A DNA stretch of 64,000 nt from Aureliella sp046290675 (lineage in GTDB: Bacteria; Planctomycetota; Planctomycetia; Pirellulales; Pirellulaceae), in the NCBI GenBank assembly GCA_046290675.1, contig JBKAHA010000016.1:1-64000 (forward strand), given 5' to 3'. Numbering within the stretch: the stretch's first letter is position 1; each line of letters begins with the position of its first letter. Made by a program: the position numbers and the translations under genes. Below are positions 47,500 to 56,989 of this stretch, piece by piece. The notes beneath the pieces were generated by a model. It saw only the letters and a program-made list of their open reading frames with translations. It searched no databases and was not told the DNA's origin.

Positions 47500-47835
47500 A
47501 TGGCAAACAAAAATCGTTACGACGACTTGTACACGGGAACGATCGCTTACGCGACGCTGCTGAGCTGTATTGTGCTGGTCATTACGATTCTGGGGATTCG
47601 GGCCCTCTGCTGTGCTTGGGTCGAAGGCGAAGAGGAGAGGAAGACGGCGAATGCCCATTACTTATCCTCTGACCAGGAAATTGGTGAACAGAAGGCCCGA
47701 CTCGTCGGTTATGGAAAGAGTACGGTGGAAGTCGCAGGATCCGGCGAGGGGGCTGCACCAGAGACCGTGGAAGTGATTCGTATTCCGATTGAAGAGGCGA
47801 AGTCGGCTCTGCTTAATGAGCTAGGCACGCACTAG
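47500..47835 (+). CDS. Small one-helix membrane protein of the respiratory operon, unknown
   Basis: 111 aa; not recognised. A single transmembrane helix (IAYATLLSCIVLVITILGIRALCCAW) is near the N-terminus, with two adjacent cysteines at its end. The remaining 70 residues are hydrophilic and mixed-charge, probably periplasmic. It sits between actF and the sco gene, with short gaps on both sides, so it is co-expressed. Candidate roles are a supercomplex linker or an assembly factor, inferred from position only. Confidence 0.75.
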   Translation: MANKNRYDDLYTGTIAYATLLSCIVLVITILGIRALCCAWVEGEEERKTANAHYLSSDQEIGEQKARLVGYGKSTVEVAGSGEGAAPETVEVIRIPIEEAKSALLNELGTH

Positions 47836-47870
47836 TCCTTTTGAGGCAACTTGAGCTGTTTGGCAGCCTG

Positions 47871-48761
47871 ATGATTTTCAACCAGCAATTGCGACTCGCG
47901 GTCTTTACGGCTGTCATTTCATTGACGACTGCGGTCGGCAATTTGGAAGCGCAGCAGTTGAAGACAGAGTTGCCAGCCGGTGCTCAAGGAATCGACGTAG
48001 AGAACAAAGTTGGAGAGCGAATTCCGCTCGACGCCATATTTACCGACGAGCGTGGAAACAAGATTGGCCTAGGCAAATTCTTCAATAAGAAGAAGGCCAT
48101 TGTGCTCACGCTGAACTATTCCGATTGTCCAGGATTGTGCATCGCACAATTAGACAATCTCGTTGAAACGCTTCGCAAGAGTAATGCGGCGGGTTTAGGT
48201 GACGAGTTTGAGATCGTGACGATCAGCATCGATCCCCAGGAAGATCACTTCAAGGCCAGTAATACAAAAGCGAAATACACCGGCTTACTGAAGGGTACGA
48301 AAGCCCGCGAAGCTTGGCACTTTTTGGTCGGGAAACAATCCGAGATTACGAAGGTCGCCGCGGCGGTCGGTTTCAAATACACGTACGACAGCACGAACAA
48401 GAGATATAACCACCCCGCAGCGATTTTCTTTATCAGCCCTGATGGACAGATCTGTCGCTACCTGCTTTCGCTTGGTGTTGAACCACAGCAGTTCAAGCTG
48501 GCGGTTGCCGACGCGGGATCGGGGACTTTAGATTTCTCGATTGCGGATTCGATTTTGCAATTTTGTTATCTGTATGACCCTAATGCGAATCGATACACGG
48601 CCAGTGCGAGACGAATGCTGGCATTTGCAGCCGGAGCTTTCTCGTTGCTGCTTGTGGGGACGACGGCCCCGTTTTGGTTCCGCGGGAAGAAAGCGGCTGA
48701 CGAGGCGGGAGCCGCTGGGAATCAGAGCGAGTCTCAGGGAAAAGAAATACAAACAACTTAG
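47871..48761 (+). CDS. sco: Sco1/SenC-type copper chaperone
   Basis: About 296 aa from the ATG at 47871. An N-terminal signal (LAVFTAVISLTTAVGNLEA) precedes the thioredoxin-like domain. Copper ligands are seen: CPGLC (Cys86, Cys90) and the distant His181 in YNHPAAIFFISPDG. A C-terminal transmembrane helix (MLAFAAGAFSLLLVGTTAPFWF) anchors the protein, unlike the N-terminal anchor of mitochondrial Sco1. It delivers copper to the CuA site of CoxB, encoded directly downstream. Confidence 0.92.
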   Translation: MIFNQQLRLAVFTAVISLTTAVGNLEAQQLKTELPAGAQGIDVENKVGERIPLDAIFTDERGNKIGLGKFFNKKKAIVLTLNYSDCPGLCIAQLDNLVETLRKSNAAGLGDEFEIVTISIDPQEDHFKASNTKAKYTGLLKGTKAREAWHFLVGKQSEITKVAAAVGFKYTYDSTNKRYNHPAAIFFISPDGQICRYLLSLGVEPQQFKLAVADAGSGTLDFSIADSILQFCYLYDPNANRYTASARRMLAFAAGAFSLLLVGTTAPFWFRGKKAADEAGAAGNQSESQGKEIQTT

Positions 48762-48782
48762 TTGTTCATAGACGAGTTAGAA

Positions 48783-49934
48783 ATGTTCACGAATAGCCTA
48801 CCACTACTGGCTGATCAAAACGAAACTTTCTGGTTTCCACCCAAGGCTTCGACCTTCGCGGAGGAGACGGATGTGTTCTTCATGTACATCATGTACATCT
48901 CGATCTTCTTCTTCGTGTTGGTTGTGGGGATCATGGTCCTCTTCGCGATGAAGTATCGGAGACGACCAGGGTACAAGGGTGATTCGTCCGCGATTCACAA
49001 CAATGCTCTGGAAATCACGTGGACGGTGATACCCACTCTCATCGTCATATGGATTTTTGCTCGTGGCGTCTACGGCTACATGGATATGATGACGCCGCCC
49101 AGCGGTGATACGATCGATATCAACGTAACTGCACGAAAGTGGGATTGGTCTTTTCAGTATCCGAACGGAGCTATTTCCGACAAGCTACATGTGCCAGTGA
49201 ACCAAGCGGTCCGCCTCCGGATGCGTTCCGTGGACGTGCTCCATGCGTTCTACGTGCCTGCGTTTCGTGCAAAGTCGGACGTGGTGCCAGGTCGAGTGAC
49301 CACCATGTGGTTCGAGCCCATCAAGTTGGGGACCTATGACCTCTTTTGTGCGGAGTACTGCGGCGACCAGCATAGCGAAATGATTAAGAAACAGGGCGTG
49401 TTCGTTCATACTCAGGAGGAGTATGAGGCATGGCTTGCAGAGGCCGCGAAGCCTCCGACACACCCAATTGCTCACGGTTATTGGCTGTACGAACGGCGGG
49501 GTTGCAAGTCTTGCCACTCGGTTGAGCGAGATAAGAAGATCGTTGGTCCGTCGTTCGCGTTGAGTTACGGAAAGGACGTGCCACTCGCAACAGGCGAGTC
49601 CGTCGCCTTCGACGAAAACTATGTTCGAGAATCGATTTTGAATCCGCAGGCCAAAGCCCGAGCCGGATATGAAAAGGCTTCTCAAATGCCTTCCTTCCAA
49701 GGTCAGCTTACCGAGGAAGAGCTTATGTCTCTCACAGCGTTCCTGCAGGCGATGAAGGACGACAGCTTCGTCGATATCGTGGCCGACGAGGACGGGCTCT
49801 CCAAGGACGACTCGATCGCACTTGGATACGTGAGCGAAGACGAGGGGGATGGCATGGAAGAAGGCAGCGACGAAGAAGCTACCGACAGCGAGACTCCAGA
49901 GGAGGCCGCGGAATCGGCCTCAGTCTCTGAGTAA
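48783..49934 (+). CDS. coxB: Cytochrome c oxidase subunit II with fused cytochrome c
   Basis: About 383 aa from the ATG at 48783. Two N-terminal helices (MYIMYISIFFFVLVVGIMVLF; ITWTVIPTLIVIWIFARG) are followed by the CuA domain with the ligand set CAEYCGDQHSEM at 189-200. A cytochrome c domain with CKSCH at 241-245 and a likely Met ligand in KASQMPSFQG is fused at the C-terminus, defining a caa3-type oxidase. An acidic tail ends the protein. Electrons flow from ActE/ActA to this heme, CuA, then heme a. Confidence 0.94.
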   Translation: MFTNSLPLLADQNETFWFPPKASTFAEETDVFFMYIMYISIFFFVLVVGIMVLFAMKYRRRPGYKGDSSAIHNNALEITWTVIPTLIVIWIFARGVYGYMDMMTPPSGDTIDINVTARKWDWSFQYPNGAISDKLHVPVNQAVRLRMRSVDVLHAFYVPAFRAKSDVVPGRVTTMWFEPIKLGTYDLFCAEYCGDQHSEMIKKQGVFVHTQEEYEAWLAEAAKPPTHPIAHGYWLYERRGCKSCHSVERDKKIVGPSFALSYGKDVPLATGESVAFDENYVRESILNPQAKARAGYEKASQMPSFQGQLTEEELMSLTAFLQAMKDDSFVDIVADEDGLSKDDSIALGYVSEDEGDGMEEGSDEEATDSETPEEAAESASVSE

Positions 49935-50016
49935 TGTTGGTTGTGTGAGACGGCCTGTGTCGTCGACTACAATTAAGCGAAGACAATTTTTCGGGTAAGA
50001 CCGCAAGGAATAAGTG

Positions 50017-51726
50017 ATGACCGCAACGGTAGATCTATCGCATTTGCCAAAAGAAGAGCGGGAAGCAAAAGAGAACTTTCTGGTTCACACCAAAGGTTTC
50101 TTGAGCTGGGCTCTCACGCTCGATCACAAGCGAATCGGCTTGATGTATCTGATCGGAGTCATGACCGCGTTTTTTGTCGCGGGTATTTTGGCTCTCTTAA
50201 TCCGCCTCGAATTGATGACACCAACGAATACCTGGATGAGCAACGCTCAGTACAATCAGGTGTTTACTCTGCACGGTGCCATTATGGTGTTTTTGTTCAT
50301 CATACCGAGTGTGCCTGCTGCATTGGGGAACTTCTTGGTTCCGGTCATGCTTGGGGCGAAGGATGTTGCCTTTCCGCGACTGAACCTGGGTAGCTTCTAC
50401 CTATGGATATGTGGAGCCATCTTCTTCCTCTCCGCCATGCTGTTCACAGGGCTGGATACTGGCTGGACGTTCTACACGCCCTACAGTACGACGACGCAGG
50501 GACCGGTTGTAGCTGCGACCCTGGGCGTTTTCATCCTTGGGTTTAGCTCGATTTTCACCGGGCTTAACTTCATTGTGACGATCAACACCATGCGTCCTCC
50601 TGGGATGGAATGGTTCAAGATGCCACTCTTCTTGTGGGCGACATATGCCACATCGATCATTCAGGTTCTGGCAACGCCAGTCCTTGGTATTACGGTCTTG
50701 CTGTTGGCGGCAGAACGAATTCTGCACATCGGGATTTTTGATCCAGCCTACAATGGCGACCCGGTAACCTACCAGCACTTTTTCTGGTTCTATTCGCACC
50801 CTGCCGTATACATCATGATTCTGCCTGGGATGGGTATTATCTCAGAGCTGATGAGTGTTCACAGTCATAAGTCCGTGTTTGGCTACCGCTTCATCGCATA
50901 CAGCTCGATTGCGATTGCGTTGTTCGGCTTCCTCGTATGGGGCCACCACATGTTCACTAGCGGCATGGCCTCGGTGACGACGATTATATTCAGTGCGTTG
51001 ACGTTCACCGTCTCGATTCCGTCAGCGATCAAGGTGTTCAACTGGTTAGCCACCATGTACAAGGGAACGGTTCAGCTGAACACTCCGATGTGTTACTCAC
51101 TGGCCTTTATCTTCTTGTTTACTATCGGTGGTTTGACAGGGTTGTGGCTGGGTGCGTTGTCGACTGACCGGCCTCTCCACGACACCTATTTCGTCGTCGC
51201 TCACTTCCACTACGTCATGGTGGGTGGAACATTGGTCGGGTTCCTCGGCGGCGTGTTCCACTGGTGGCCAAAGATGACTGGGAAGATGTTCAGCGAAGTC
51301 TGGGGAAAGATTTCCTGCCTTTTGATCTTTCTTGGTTTCAATATGACGTTTTTGCCTCAGTTCGTGCTGGGAAGCCGCGGGATGCCGCGGCGATATGCCA
51401 CCTATGTTCCTGAGTTTCAAGAGTTACATGTGATGTCGTCTTACGGCGCGTTTCTGCTAGGATTTGGGCTATTCGTTGCGTTGGGTGTCGTATTACATTC
51501 TCTGTTCCGTGGTAAGAAGGCTCCGCCAAATCCATGGGGCGGGGCCACGTTGGAATGGCAGTGCACGTCACCTCCGCCGTATTACAACTTCCTGACGCCG
51601 CCTACGGTAAACGACCCTTACAATTACAAGCCGCTTGTTTTCCGTGATAAGGATCGTGGTTGGGAATACGTGCAGCCAGAAGCGCCGGCTGTGCCGGCAA
51701 CGGAACCAGAACCTGTTAAGAACTAG
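50017..51726 (+). CDS. coxA: Cytochrome c oxidase subunit I, A2-type
   Basis: 569 aa. Twelve helices. Heme and copper ligands are present: LHGAIMVF (low-spin heme His), YSHPAVYIMILPG (CuB His and the cross-linked Tyr), WGHHMFTSG (two CuB His) and VAHFHYVMVGG (heme a3 and heme a His). The YSHPAVY motif, with Tyr-Ser and no Glu in the D-channel, marks the A2 subfamily seen in Thermus and Rhodothermus caa3 enzymes. GTG at 50014 is immediately upstream, but the ATG at 50017 fits the GGAA site better. Confidence 0.95.
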   Translation: MTATVDLSHLPKEEREAKENFLVHTKGFLSWALTLDHKRIGLMYLIGVMTAFFVAGILALLIRLELMTPTNTWMSNAQYNQVFTLHGAIMVFLFIIPSVPAALGNFLVPVMLGAKDVAFPRLNLGSFYLWICGAIFFLSAMLFTGLDTGWTFYTPYSTTTQGPVVAATLGVFILGFSSIFTGLNFIVTINTMRPPGMEWFKMPLFLWATYATSIIQVLATPVLGITVLLLAAERILHIGIFDPAYNGDPVTYQHFFWFYSHPAVYIMILPGMGIISELMSVHSHKSVFGYRFIAYSSIAIALFGFLVWGHHMFTSGMASVTTIIFSALTFTVSIPSAIKVFNWLATMYKGTVQLNTPMCYSLAFIFLFTIGGLTGLWLGALSTDRPLHDTYFVVAHFHYVMVGGTLVGFLGGVFHWWPKMTGKMFSEVWGKISCLLIFLGFNMTFLPQFVLGSRGMPRRYATYVPEFQELHVMSSYGAFLLGFGLFVALGVVLHSLFRGKKAPPNPWGGATLEWQCTSPPPYYNFLTPPTVNDPYNYKPLVFRDKDRGWEYVQPEAPAVPATEPEPVKN

Positions 51727-51795
51727 TTGAATTGGATTACCGCCGCGTGGTAAACGAAAACGCGGCGGTTTCCCGTTTCAGTCCAAGAGACCAAT

Positions 51796-52884
51796 ATGTC
51801 TGAAGCAGCACACGGGGACGGTCATGAGGATCATGGCCACTCTCCTTTCTTAGCCCACCACTTCGACGACGCAGAGCAGCAATATGACTCTGGGAAGCTC
51901 GGTATGTGGCTATTCTTGGTCACTGAAATTCTCTTCTTCAGCGGGATGTTTTGTGCATACGCCCTGTATCGCAGCATCCATCCCGAAGTCTGGACTTTTG
52001 CAAGTCAGTTCCTGAATGAAACGCTGGGGGCCATCAATACTGGCGTTCTCCTTTTCAGTAGCCTTACCATGGCTTGGGGGGTCCGTTGTGCACAACTACG
52101 CCAGCGAAAGGGATTGATCGTTTCCTTGGCGATGACTCTCGGATGCGCGGCAATTTTCCTTGGAGTGAAAGCGATTGAGTACACTCACAAGTGGGAGCTT
52201 GGGCTCCTGCCAGCGGGTAGTTATGAATCGCAATATCTTCCTGGCCTAGAGCACCATGGGATTTCTTCTTGGCTTTACGTCTTAAGCGCGATCCCGGCAC
52301 TCTGTGTCGTTGGATTTGGTATTTGGTACGCCTTCTGCCTCGCGACCGGGGACAAGCAGACTTCGGAGGTAGCTGGACCTTTGCTAGTGACGGCTCTGTG
52401 TTACTTCGCCGGTGTCGGGCTCGGCTTGTACTTGGAAGGTGGTGAAGGTCACGAGGAAGGTGCTGGGCACGAGGTGCATGCCCCGGCAGACGCTGAGCAT
52501 GGGCATGATCATGACGGCGAGGACCACGGCGATGGGGGTGAAGCACACGACGAGGAAGGCCACGCAAGTTCGGTCGCTCCGGGGTACTTCGTTTCCTCAG
52601 AGTCGACTACCGAAATTCAACGTAAGCCAGGCGACGCAACCATTGAGGATGTTGACCAGCGTGGTGGTGCTGGCCTTTTCTTCAGCATTTACTACTGTAT
52701 GACTGGTGTTCACGCGATCCACATTCTTGCCGGTATGGCTGTGTTAGCGTGGTTGTTGGTACGGGCAACGAAAGATCATTTCAACGAAGAGTATTTTGGT
52801 CCTGTTGATTACGTCGGATTGTATTGGCACATCGTCGACCTTATTTGGATCTACCTGTTCCCACTGCTCTACTTGATCAAGTAG
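51796..52884 (+). CDS. coxC: Cytochrome c oxidase subunit III with His/Glu-rich insertion
   Basis: 362 aa, longer than the usual 200-270. The seven-helix core is present (KLGMWLFLVTEILFFSGMFCAYALYR; TMAWGVRCAQLRQRK; YYCMTGVHAIHILAGMAVLAWLL; YWHIVDLIWIYLFPLLYLIK). Between helices 5 and 6, about residues 215-260, lies a His/Asp/Glu-rich insertion (GHEEGAGHEVHAPADAEHGH). The N-terminus also has several His. The insertion could bind metal ions or serve as an interaction loop. Between coxA and the subunit IV gene. Confidence 0.93.
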   Translation: MSEAAHGDGHEDHGHSPFLAHHFDDAEQQYDSGKLGMWLFLVTEILFFSGMFCAYALYRSIHPEVWTFASQFLNETLGAINTGVLLFSSLTMAWGVRCAQLRQRKGLIVSLAMTLGCAAIFLGVKAIEYTHKWELGLLPAGSYESQYLPGLEHHGISSWLYVLSAIPALCVVGFGIWYAFCLATGDKQTSEVAGPLLVTALCYFAGVGLGLYLEGGEGHEEGAGHEVHAPADAEHGHDHDGEDHGDGGEAHDEEGHASSVAPGYFVSSESTTEIQRKPGDATIEDVDQRGGAGLFFSIYYCMTGVHAIHILAGMAVLAWLLVRATKDHFNEEYFGPVDYVGLYWHIVDLIWIYLFPLLYLIK

Positions 52885-52953
52885 GTAGTAGCCCGAGCTA
52901 ATTGGTTTGGGCATGGCTGGACAATTTGTGGGACTACGGAAGAGATAAGAACA

Positions 52954-53382
52954 ATGTCAGATCACGGTTCAACTGCAGATAACTCACATGGCCATGGCGG
53001 ACATCATGGTTTTGCCCACCCCATGCCAGTATGGCAGTTGCTGGCTGTGTTTTTCGCCCTGATCTTACTTACCATCGCGACCGTGTATCAGTCGACGTTG
53101 GATCTCGGTAGCATGGAGCTAGTGGCTTCATTGATCATCGCAACGATCAAGGCCAGCCTAGTCATTTTATTCTTCATGCACATGCTGTATGACAAACCGC
53201 TGAATGCGATTTTCTTTTTGAGTTCCTTTATCTTCGTGGCCTTGTTCCTTGGCTTCACATTGATGGACGCTCACGGCTACCAGGACCGGATCGAGCAAAA
53301 GCAGGTGGACTCTCCTCGCGCCGTTGCTCCTCAGCTTTCAGATGAGGCTCCAGAGAATTCGGACATAGCTTCTGTGCTGTAG
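52954..53382 (+). CDS. Cytochrome c oxidase subunit IV family protein
   Basis: 142 aa. Three helices (VWQLLAVFFALILLTIATVYQ; LVASLIIATIKASLVILFFMHML; AIFFLSSFIFVALFLGFTLMDAH) match the bacterial subunit IV (DUF/CyoD-like) family. The N-terminal 20 residues are His- and Gly-rich (NSHGHGGHHGFAHP). Last gene of the operon. No clear intrinsic terminator follows. Confidence 0.87.
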   Translation: MSDHGSTADNSHGHGGHHGFAHPMPVWQLLAVFFALILLTIATVYQSTLDLGSMELVASLIIATIKASLVILFFMHMLYDKPLNAIFFLSSFIFVALFLGFTLMDAHGYQDRIEQKQVDSPRAVAPQLSDEAPENSDIASVL

Positions 53383-53770
53383 TCGATTTCTCGGTTGGGG
53401 CGATTGCCAAGATTTTGTGCACAGAACAGTTGCGATCTTAGAGATTGCAGCCTTGGTTTATGAGCTCCAAGTCGGCTGTATCCTTCGGGATTGTCCGCTG
53501 AGCGGAACTGTCTGTTCCCGTCGGATCATAGCCGCTGCTTCGTATGGGAAGTACGAGTTGTAGAAAGCGTTCCGTGCGTTTCAACGCGGGCAAGAGCGTA
53601 AGAATCGTCTTGGTGCCGCGACGATGCCTCGCTTCTAGGGGACGGTACTATTTGGAAGGGCGAGCCTCGTATAGATCACCGCGAAGGTGGTCTTCGAGGT
53701 GGGAAGTTCATCGTCGCTCAGCCCCCGCCCCGAAAAGAAGTTCTTTATTTTCTTATCATCGGGGGCGGCT
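53383..53770. other. Intergenic region after the respiratory operon
   Basis: 388 bases between convergent genes. A GC-rich inverted repeat (GCCCCCG near 53723 with CGGGGGC near 53760) brackets an AT-rich stretch (TTCTTTATTTTCTTATC). It could stop transcription from either side, but no T-run follows the stem. No gene recognised. Confidence 0.35.
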
Positions 53771-54670
53771 TTATCGCAATTGATTGCGGTACTGTCTGGG
53801 AGACTGGCCAAGCGACTTCTTGAATTGTCGACTGAAATAGTTGCTATCGGAAAAGCCGACGTCAAAAGCAATTTCTGTAATATTGCGGTCTGTGGTCTTG
53901 AGAAGTTTGGTCGCTTCACGCATGCGACGTTCAATCAAATAATTAATCGGGGACGTTCCCATCGTGCTTTCAAACGTCCTGATGAAGTTCCTCCGTGACA
54001 TGCCTGAGATATCGACTAGGTCGTCTAGCGTAATCTGGTGGGCGAAATGGCGCTCGATATGGGAGATGGTGTTCGCGATCCTCAGCAGCTTTTTGCTATC
54101 CGGGTTGATCGTTCGACTGTAGCACCTGGAAAGGAAGGCTACGAGTTGCAGCATCGTCGCCATGGTGACAACGCCGAAGCCTGGTCGCCGTCCGGACAAT
54201 TCTGATTCCATTGCTTCGATCAGACGCAACGCTTCTGCTAGCTCGGCGGGATTGAGTTGTAGTCGACTTGTAAAATGGTGCCGCTTTCTCCAAGCCGGTT
54301 CCAAAGTGAATAACGCATGGTAGCCTGGCAAGGATTGCATGTCATTGAAAGCAAGCGGGATCTCGTGCGGATCGAACAGAATGTTGATCAGGCTTAGGTC
54401 GTTCATGTTCAGGTAATCGTGAGGACGATCACCACCAATTACAAACGTGTCACCGGGCACTAATTCGTAGCTATCTTCTCCAGTGATATGGAGGCCCTGT
54501 CCGCCAGTGATGATGACGATTTCCGAGAACTCATGGCAATGTAGACCAAAGGGCTCCTGGGGATCACGCCGTTCGATGACGATTGGATATCCATCTTGAT
54601 GGAACCAGTCCTCTTTTCTCAACTTGGGGATTTCGACGGATTGTGACCCGTCTATTATCTGGTTCTCCAA
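53771..54670 (-). CDS. AraC-family regulator with N-terminal cupin (RhaS/RhaR-like)
   Basis: 299 aa. The N-terminal cupin is seen in FGLHCHEFSEIVIITGGQGLHITGEDSYELVPGDTFVIGGDRPHDYLNM, similar in layout to RhaS and RhaR. The C-terminal double helix-turn-helix is clear (ITLDDLVDISGMSRRNFIRTFESTMGTSPINYLIERRM; NITEIAFDVGFSDSNYFSRQFKKSLGQSPRQYR). It likely senses a sugar. It starts at a TTG at 54670 with an AAGG site. It stands alone, 8 kb from the rhamnose isomerase gene; involvement with rhamnose is possible but unproven. Confidence 0.88.
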   Translation of the reverse strand: MENQIIDGSQSVEIPKLRKEDWFHQDGYPIVIERRDPQEPFGLHCHEFSEIVIITGGQGLHITGEDSYELVPGDTFVIGGDRPHDYLNMNDLSLINILFDPHEIPLAFNDMQSLPGYHALFTLEPAWRKRHHFTSRLQLNPAELAEALRLIEAMESELSGRRPGFGVVTMATMLQLVAFLSRCYSRTINPDSKKLLRIANTISHIERHFAHQITLDDLVDISGMSRRNFIRTFESTMGTSPINYLIERRMREATKLLKTTDRNITEIAFDVGFSDSNYFSRQFKKSLGQSPRQYRNQLR

Positions 54671-55022
54671 ACGACCTTGCTCCCTTTTGATACGCGTTTG
54701 GTTATGAACTCGATCTCTACGTCTACTTGCTTCAGTCTATGGTTTGGCTGGCCTGTAGTCTGCGGCATACTCATTGCAATGAGCATGGGCGTTCGTCATG
54801 CTGCGACTCTCCAGAATCGGTCTGAATCTCGAGTGGGCAATTGGAGGAGCATATACCGATCCGCCATGTTGCCAGGCTGAATAGCCTCAAAACTTGTGAG
54901 TAAGCAAGACAAAAATGCATGCGGTCACTGTTTGGCTTTGGACGATCTCTGGGAAGTAAGTTGGGGCCGGCTCAAATGCATTCGCAAATGCGCCGGCGAA
55001 CCAACTGTTGTTCCCGTGGAGA
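54671..55022. other. Intergenic region, nothing recognised
   Basis: 352 bases upstream of the TTG start of the AraC gene and downstream of the small lipoprotein gene. It should contain the regulator's promoter. No convincing gene, repeat or terminator is seen. Confidence 0.4.
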
Positions 55023-55517
55023 CTATTTCAGTTCCAAGTCAAGCGTGACTGGTTGGTCCGTCACTTCGACGGCAAAGCCAGACTTTCTGGGATCCTCGTA
55101 CTTGGCTGGCAATAGGTTGCCGCCGCTTGCATCGTCTTCGTCCTCCACTCCGCCATACTCTTCCTCTTCTTCCTCTTCGGACATGACGTCATCACCGTCG
55201 GCCGGCGGTTCGGCCTTCATCTCATACTTGAAGACCTTGACTTTGTAGCTTCCAGCTACAGCGCCATCACCCTTCCCAAAAGTTCCCATCTCATAATTGC
55301 CTTCCGCATCGGTGTTGCCAACGGCGCCCTTGCTGCTTGAAGACTCTGCGACAAGAACAACGGTTGCACCTTCAACGGGCTTCCCCTTGAAGGTTACTTT
55401 CCCAGTCACCGGAAAGGTCGGAGGATTTTGGGGGCCACTGTCGCAGCCCAGAGTGCACAAAATTAGGCTGGCTGCTGCGAGTCCGGTTAGGGACCGCGAC
55501 AAAGGGATCGATTTCAT
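55023..55517 (-). CDS. Small lipoprotein with carboxypeptidase-regulatory-like fold
   Basis: About 164 aa from the ATG at 55517; a longer frame to 55583 lacks a ribosome site. The N-terminus ends in a lipobox (LILCTLGC). The body begins FPVTGKVTFKGKPVEGATVVLVAE and continues GNTDAEGNYEMGTFGKGDGAVAGSYKVKVFKY, the transthyretin-like sandwich common in planctomycete lipoproteins. An acidic insertion (EEEEEEEYGGVEDEDD) interrupts the second half. It follows the DUF1559 gene, a frequent pairing, but a terminator lies between them. Confidence 0.82.
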   Translation of the reverse strand: MKSIPLSRSLTGLAAASLILCTLGCDSGPQNPPTFPVTGKVTFKGKPVEGATVVLVAESSSSKGAVGNTDAEGNYEMGTFGKGDGAVAGSYKVKVFKYEMKAEPPADGDDVMSEEEEEEEYGGVEDEDDASGGNLLPAKYEDPRKSGFAVEVTDQPVTLDLELK

Positions 55518-55550
55518 CAGTCTTCGCCAAGAATGGGGGAATGTTGAATT

Positions 55551-55593
55551 AAAAAAAGGACGCCAACTTGTCCTGGAGAACAAGTTCGCGCCC
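55551..55593 (-). terminator. Intrinsic terminator between the DUF1559 and lipoprotein genes
   Basis: Read leftward, GGGCGCG-AACTTGT pairs with ACAAGTT-GGCGTCC (55580-55593 with 55558-55571), with one mismatch, followed by seven T residues (A-run 55551-55557). It is about 20 bases past the DUF1559 stop, so expression of the downstream lipoprotein may be reduced or require its own promoter. Confidence 0.82.
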
Positions 55594-55612
55594 TAGCCAA
55601 GTTGGATTCAGG

Positions 55613-56701
55613 TTACGGCAGTTGGGCGACTTCCTGACCTGCAATCGTACCCAAGGCTCCCCATACTCCATAAGGGCTTGGGCCGTTGAGACGCCCGTTT
55701 CTTCCGACCGTTAGGTCGCCAGTATCGATGCCGTTCGATATGTACTGGACTGAGCCGTCGCACATGGCAACATTCACACCCCCGGTGTGATTGCTTGCCG
55801 GAGGAAGCATGATGTGCTGCTGGTCACCAAAGTTCCCGCCTTCAGCACAGGCCGGGCCATTTGGACCGATGACTGTTGAAATCGCCGTGTAGGAAGGCTG
55901 ACCGTCGATCCAGTTACCACCACGACGTCCGTAGTAGGTAAGGCCGGCTTGGAAGTAGAGACCATCTGTCTGTTGAAGACAGATTGCGGGCGAGGCGCGA
56001 AGCCCAGCGATGTTCTTGACGTAAGCTTGGTTGTAGCGAACTTGCTGTGGGCCAGTGGTTAGTCCATTTCGACCGTTGAATCCAATCGGGCGACTATTGA
56101 GCAACTCGCCAAGTGCAATTGTATTGCTCGTTCCGTCGGAAATACTACCGAATGAGCGATAGACGCGTGCCCCGAACAATCCACGAATTTGATCTCGATC
56201 GTCACGAGCCCGGTGGATGCTGTCGCCAATGCACATGCCATAGCTAATTTCTCGCTGGCCAGGTCGCGGTCCTGGGTCTGACGGACAACGCATGTATTGC
56301 GGAGCTGGTCGCCAGACAATCCAGTTAATCCAGGCAGCGGGGCCGCCTGGAGCGATCGGCGGGCTAGAATTCGGGTCGCCAGCCTGAATCTGATTCCACA
56401 TATTGGTTTGTTCGCAATAAGGAAGCAACGCGACAAATCCAGTCAAGCGATTCCCGTTACCCTGCCTACGATTTGAACCGGGGGCTCCCGTTCCGCCCTT
56501 CCGGGCAGGAAACTTCTTGTAGGCTGAAGCATAGTTATGCAGCGCCAGTCCCATTTGCTTCATGTTGTTTTGACACTGCATTCTGCGAGCAGCTTCGCGG
56601 GCTGCTTGGACGGCTGGCAGCAAAAGCCCGACCAAAATTCCGATAATGGCAATCACCACTAGCAATTCGACTAGGGTGAACGCCTGCCTGCGTTTGTTCA
56701 T
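55613..56701 (-). CDS. DUF1559 protein with pseudopilin-type N-terminus
   Basis: 362 aa. The N-terminus (RRQAFTLVELLVVIAIIGIL) is a type IV prepilin/pseudopilin methylation site with the cleavage point before Phe8. The next 30 residues include LLPAVQAAREAARRMQC. The C-terminal VNVAMCDGSVQYISNGID is the H-X9-DG-like signature of DUF1559, a family largely confined to planctomycetes and present in many copies per genome. It is probably surface-exposed or forms pseudopili; no precise function is established. Confidence 0.92.
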   Translation of the reverse strand: MNKRRQAFTLVELLVVIAIIGILVGLLLPAVQAAREAARRMQCQNNMKQMGLALHNYASAYKKFPARKGGTGAPGSNRRQGNGNRLTGFVALLPYCEQTNMWNQIQAGDPNSSPPIAPGGPAAWINWIVWRPAPQYMRCPSDPGPRPGQREISYGMCIGDSIHRARDDRDQIRGLFGARVYRSFGSISDGTSNTIALGELLNSRPIGFNGRNGLTTGPQQVRYNQAYVKNIAGLRASPAICLQQTDGLYFQAGLTYYGRRGGNWIDGQPSYTAISTVIGPNGPACAEGGNFGDQQHIMLPPASNHTGGVNVAMCDGSVQYISNGIDTGDLTVGRNGRLNGPSPYGVWGALGTIAGQEVAQLP

Positions 56702-56989
56702 GGAATCGACTCCGAGATAACTAGGAAGAGGGGTAATACTCTGGACTATCGTTCACGAAGATCGCTTTAAGAACCTTAACTTTTGTGCCCCTTAGTAGCA
56801 CGATCGTGCCTTTTGGGGGGATTGCTCCACTTTAAGTGCCGGTTGACGGCAGGGAGAGTACCTCTGGCGCAACGCCGCCAGCTACATTCGACAGAAACTG
56901 GCGCTCGACAGTGCCGTCACAAGGCTGAACGAAATAGGCAAACGGTTCCCGATCTGGAAAGCTCAACCTCGGCCAACATCGGTGCATGG

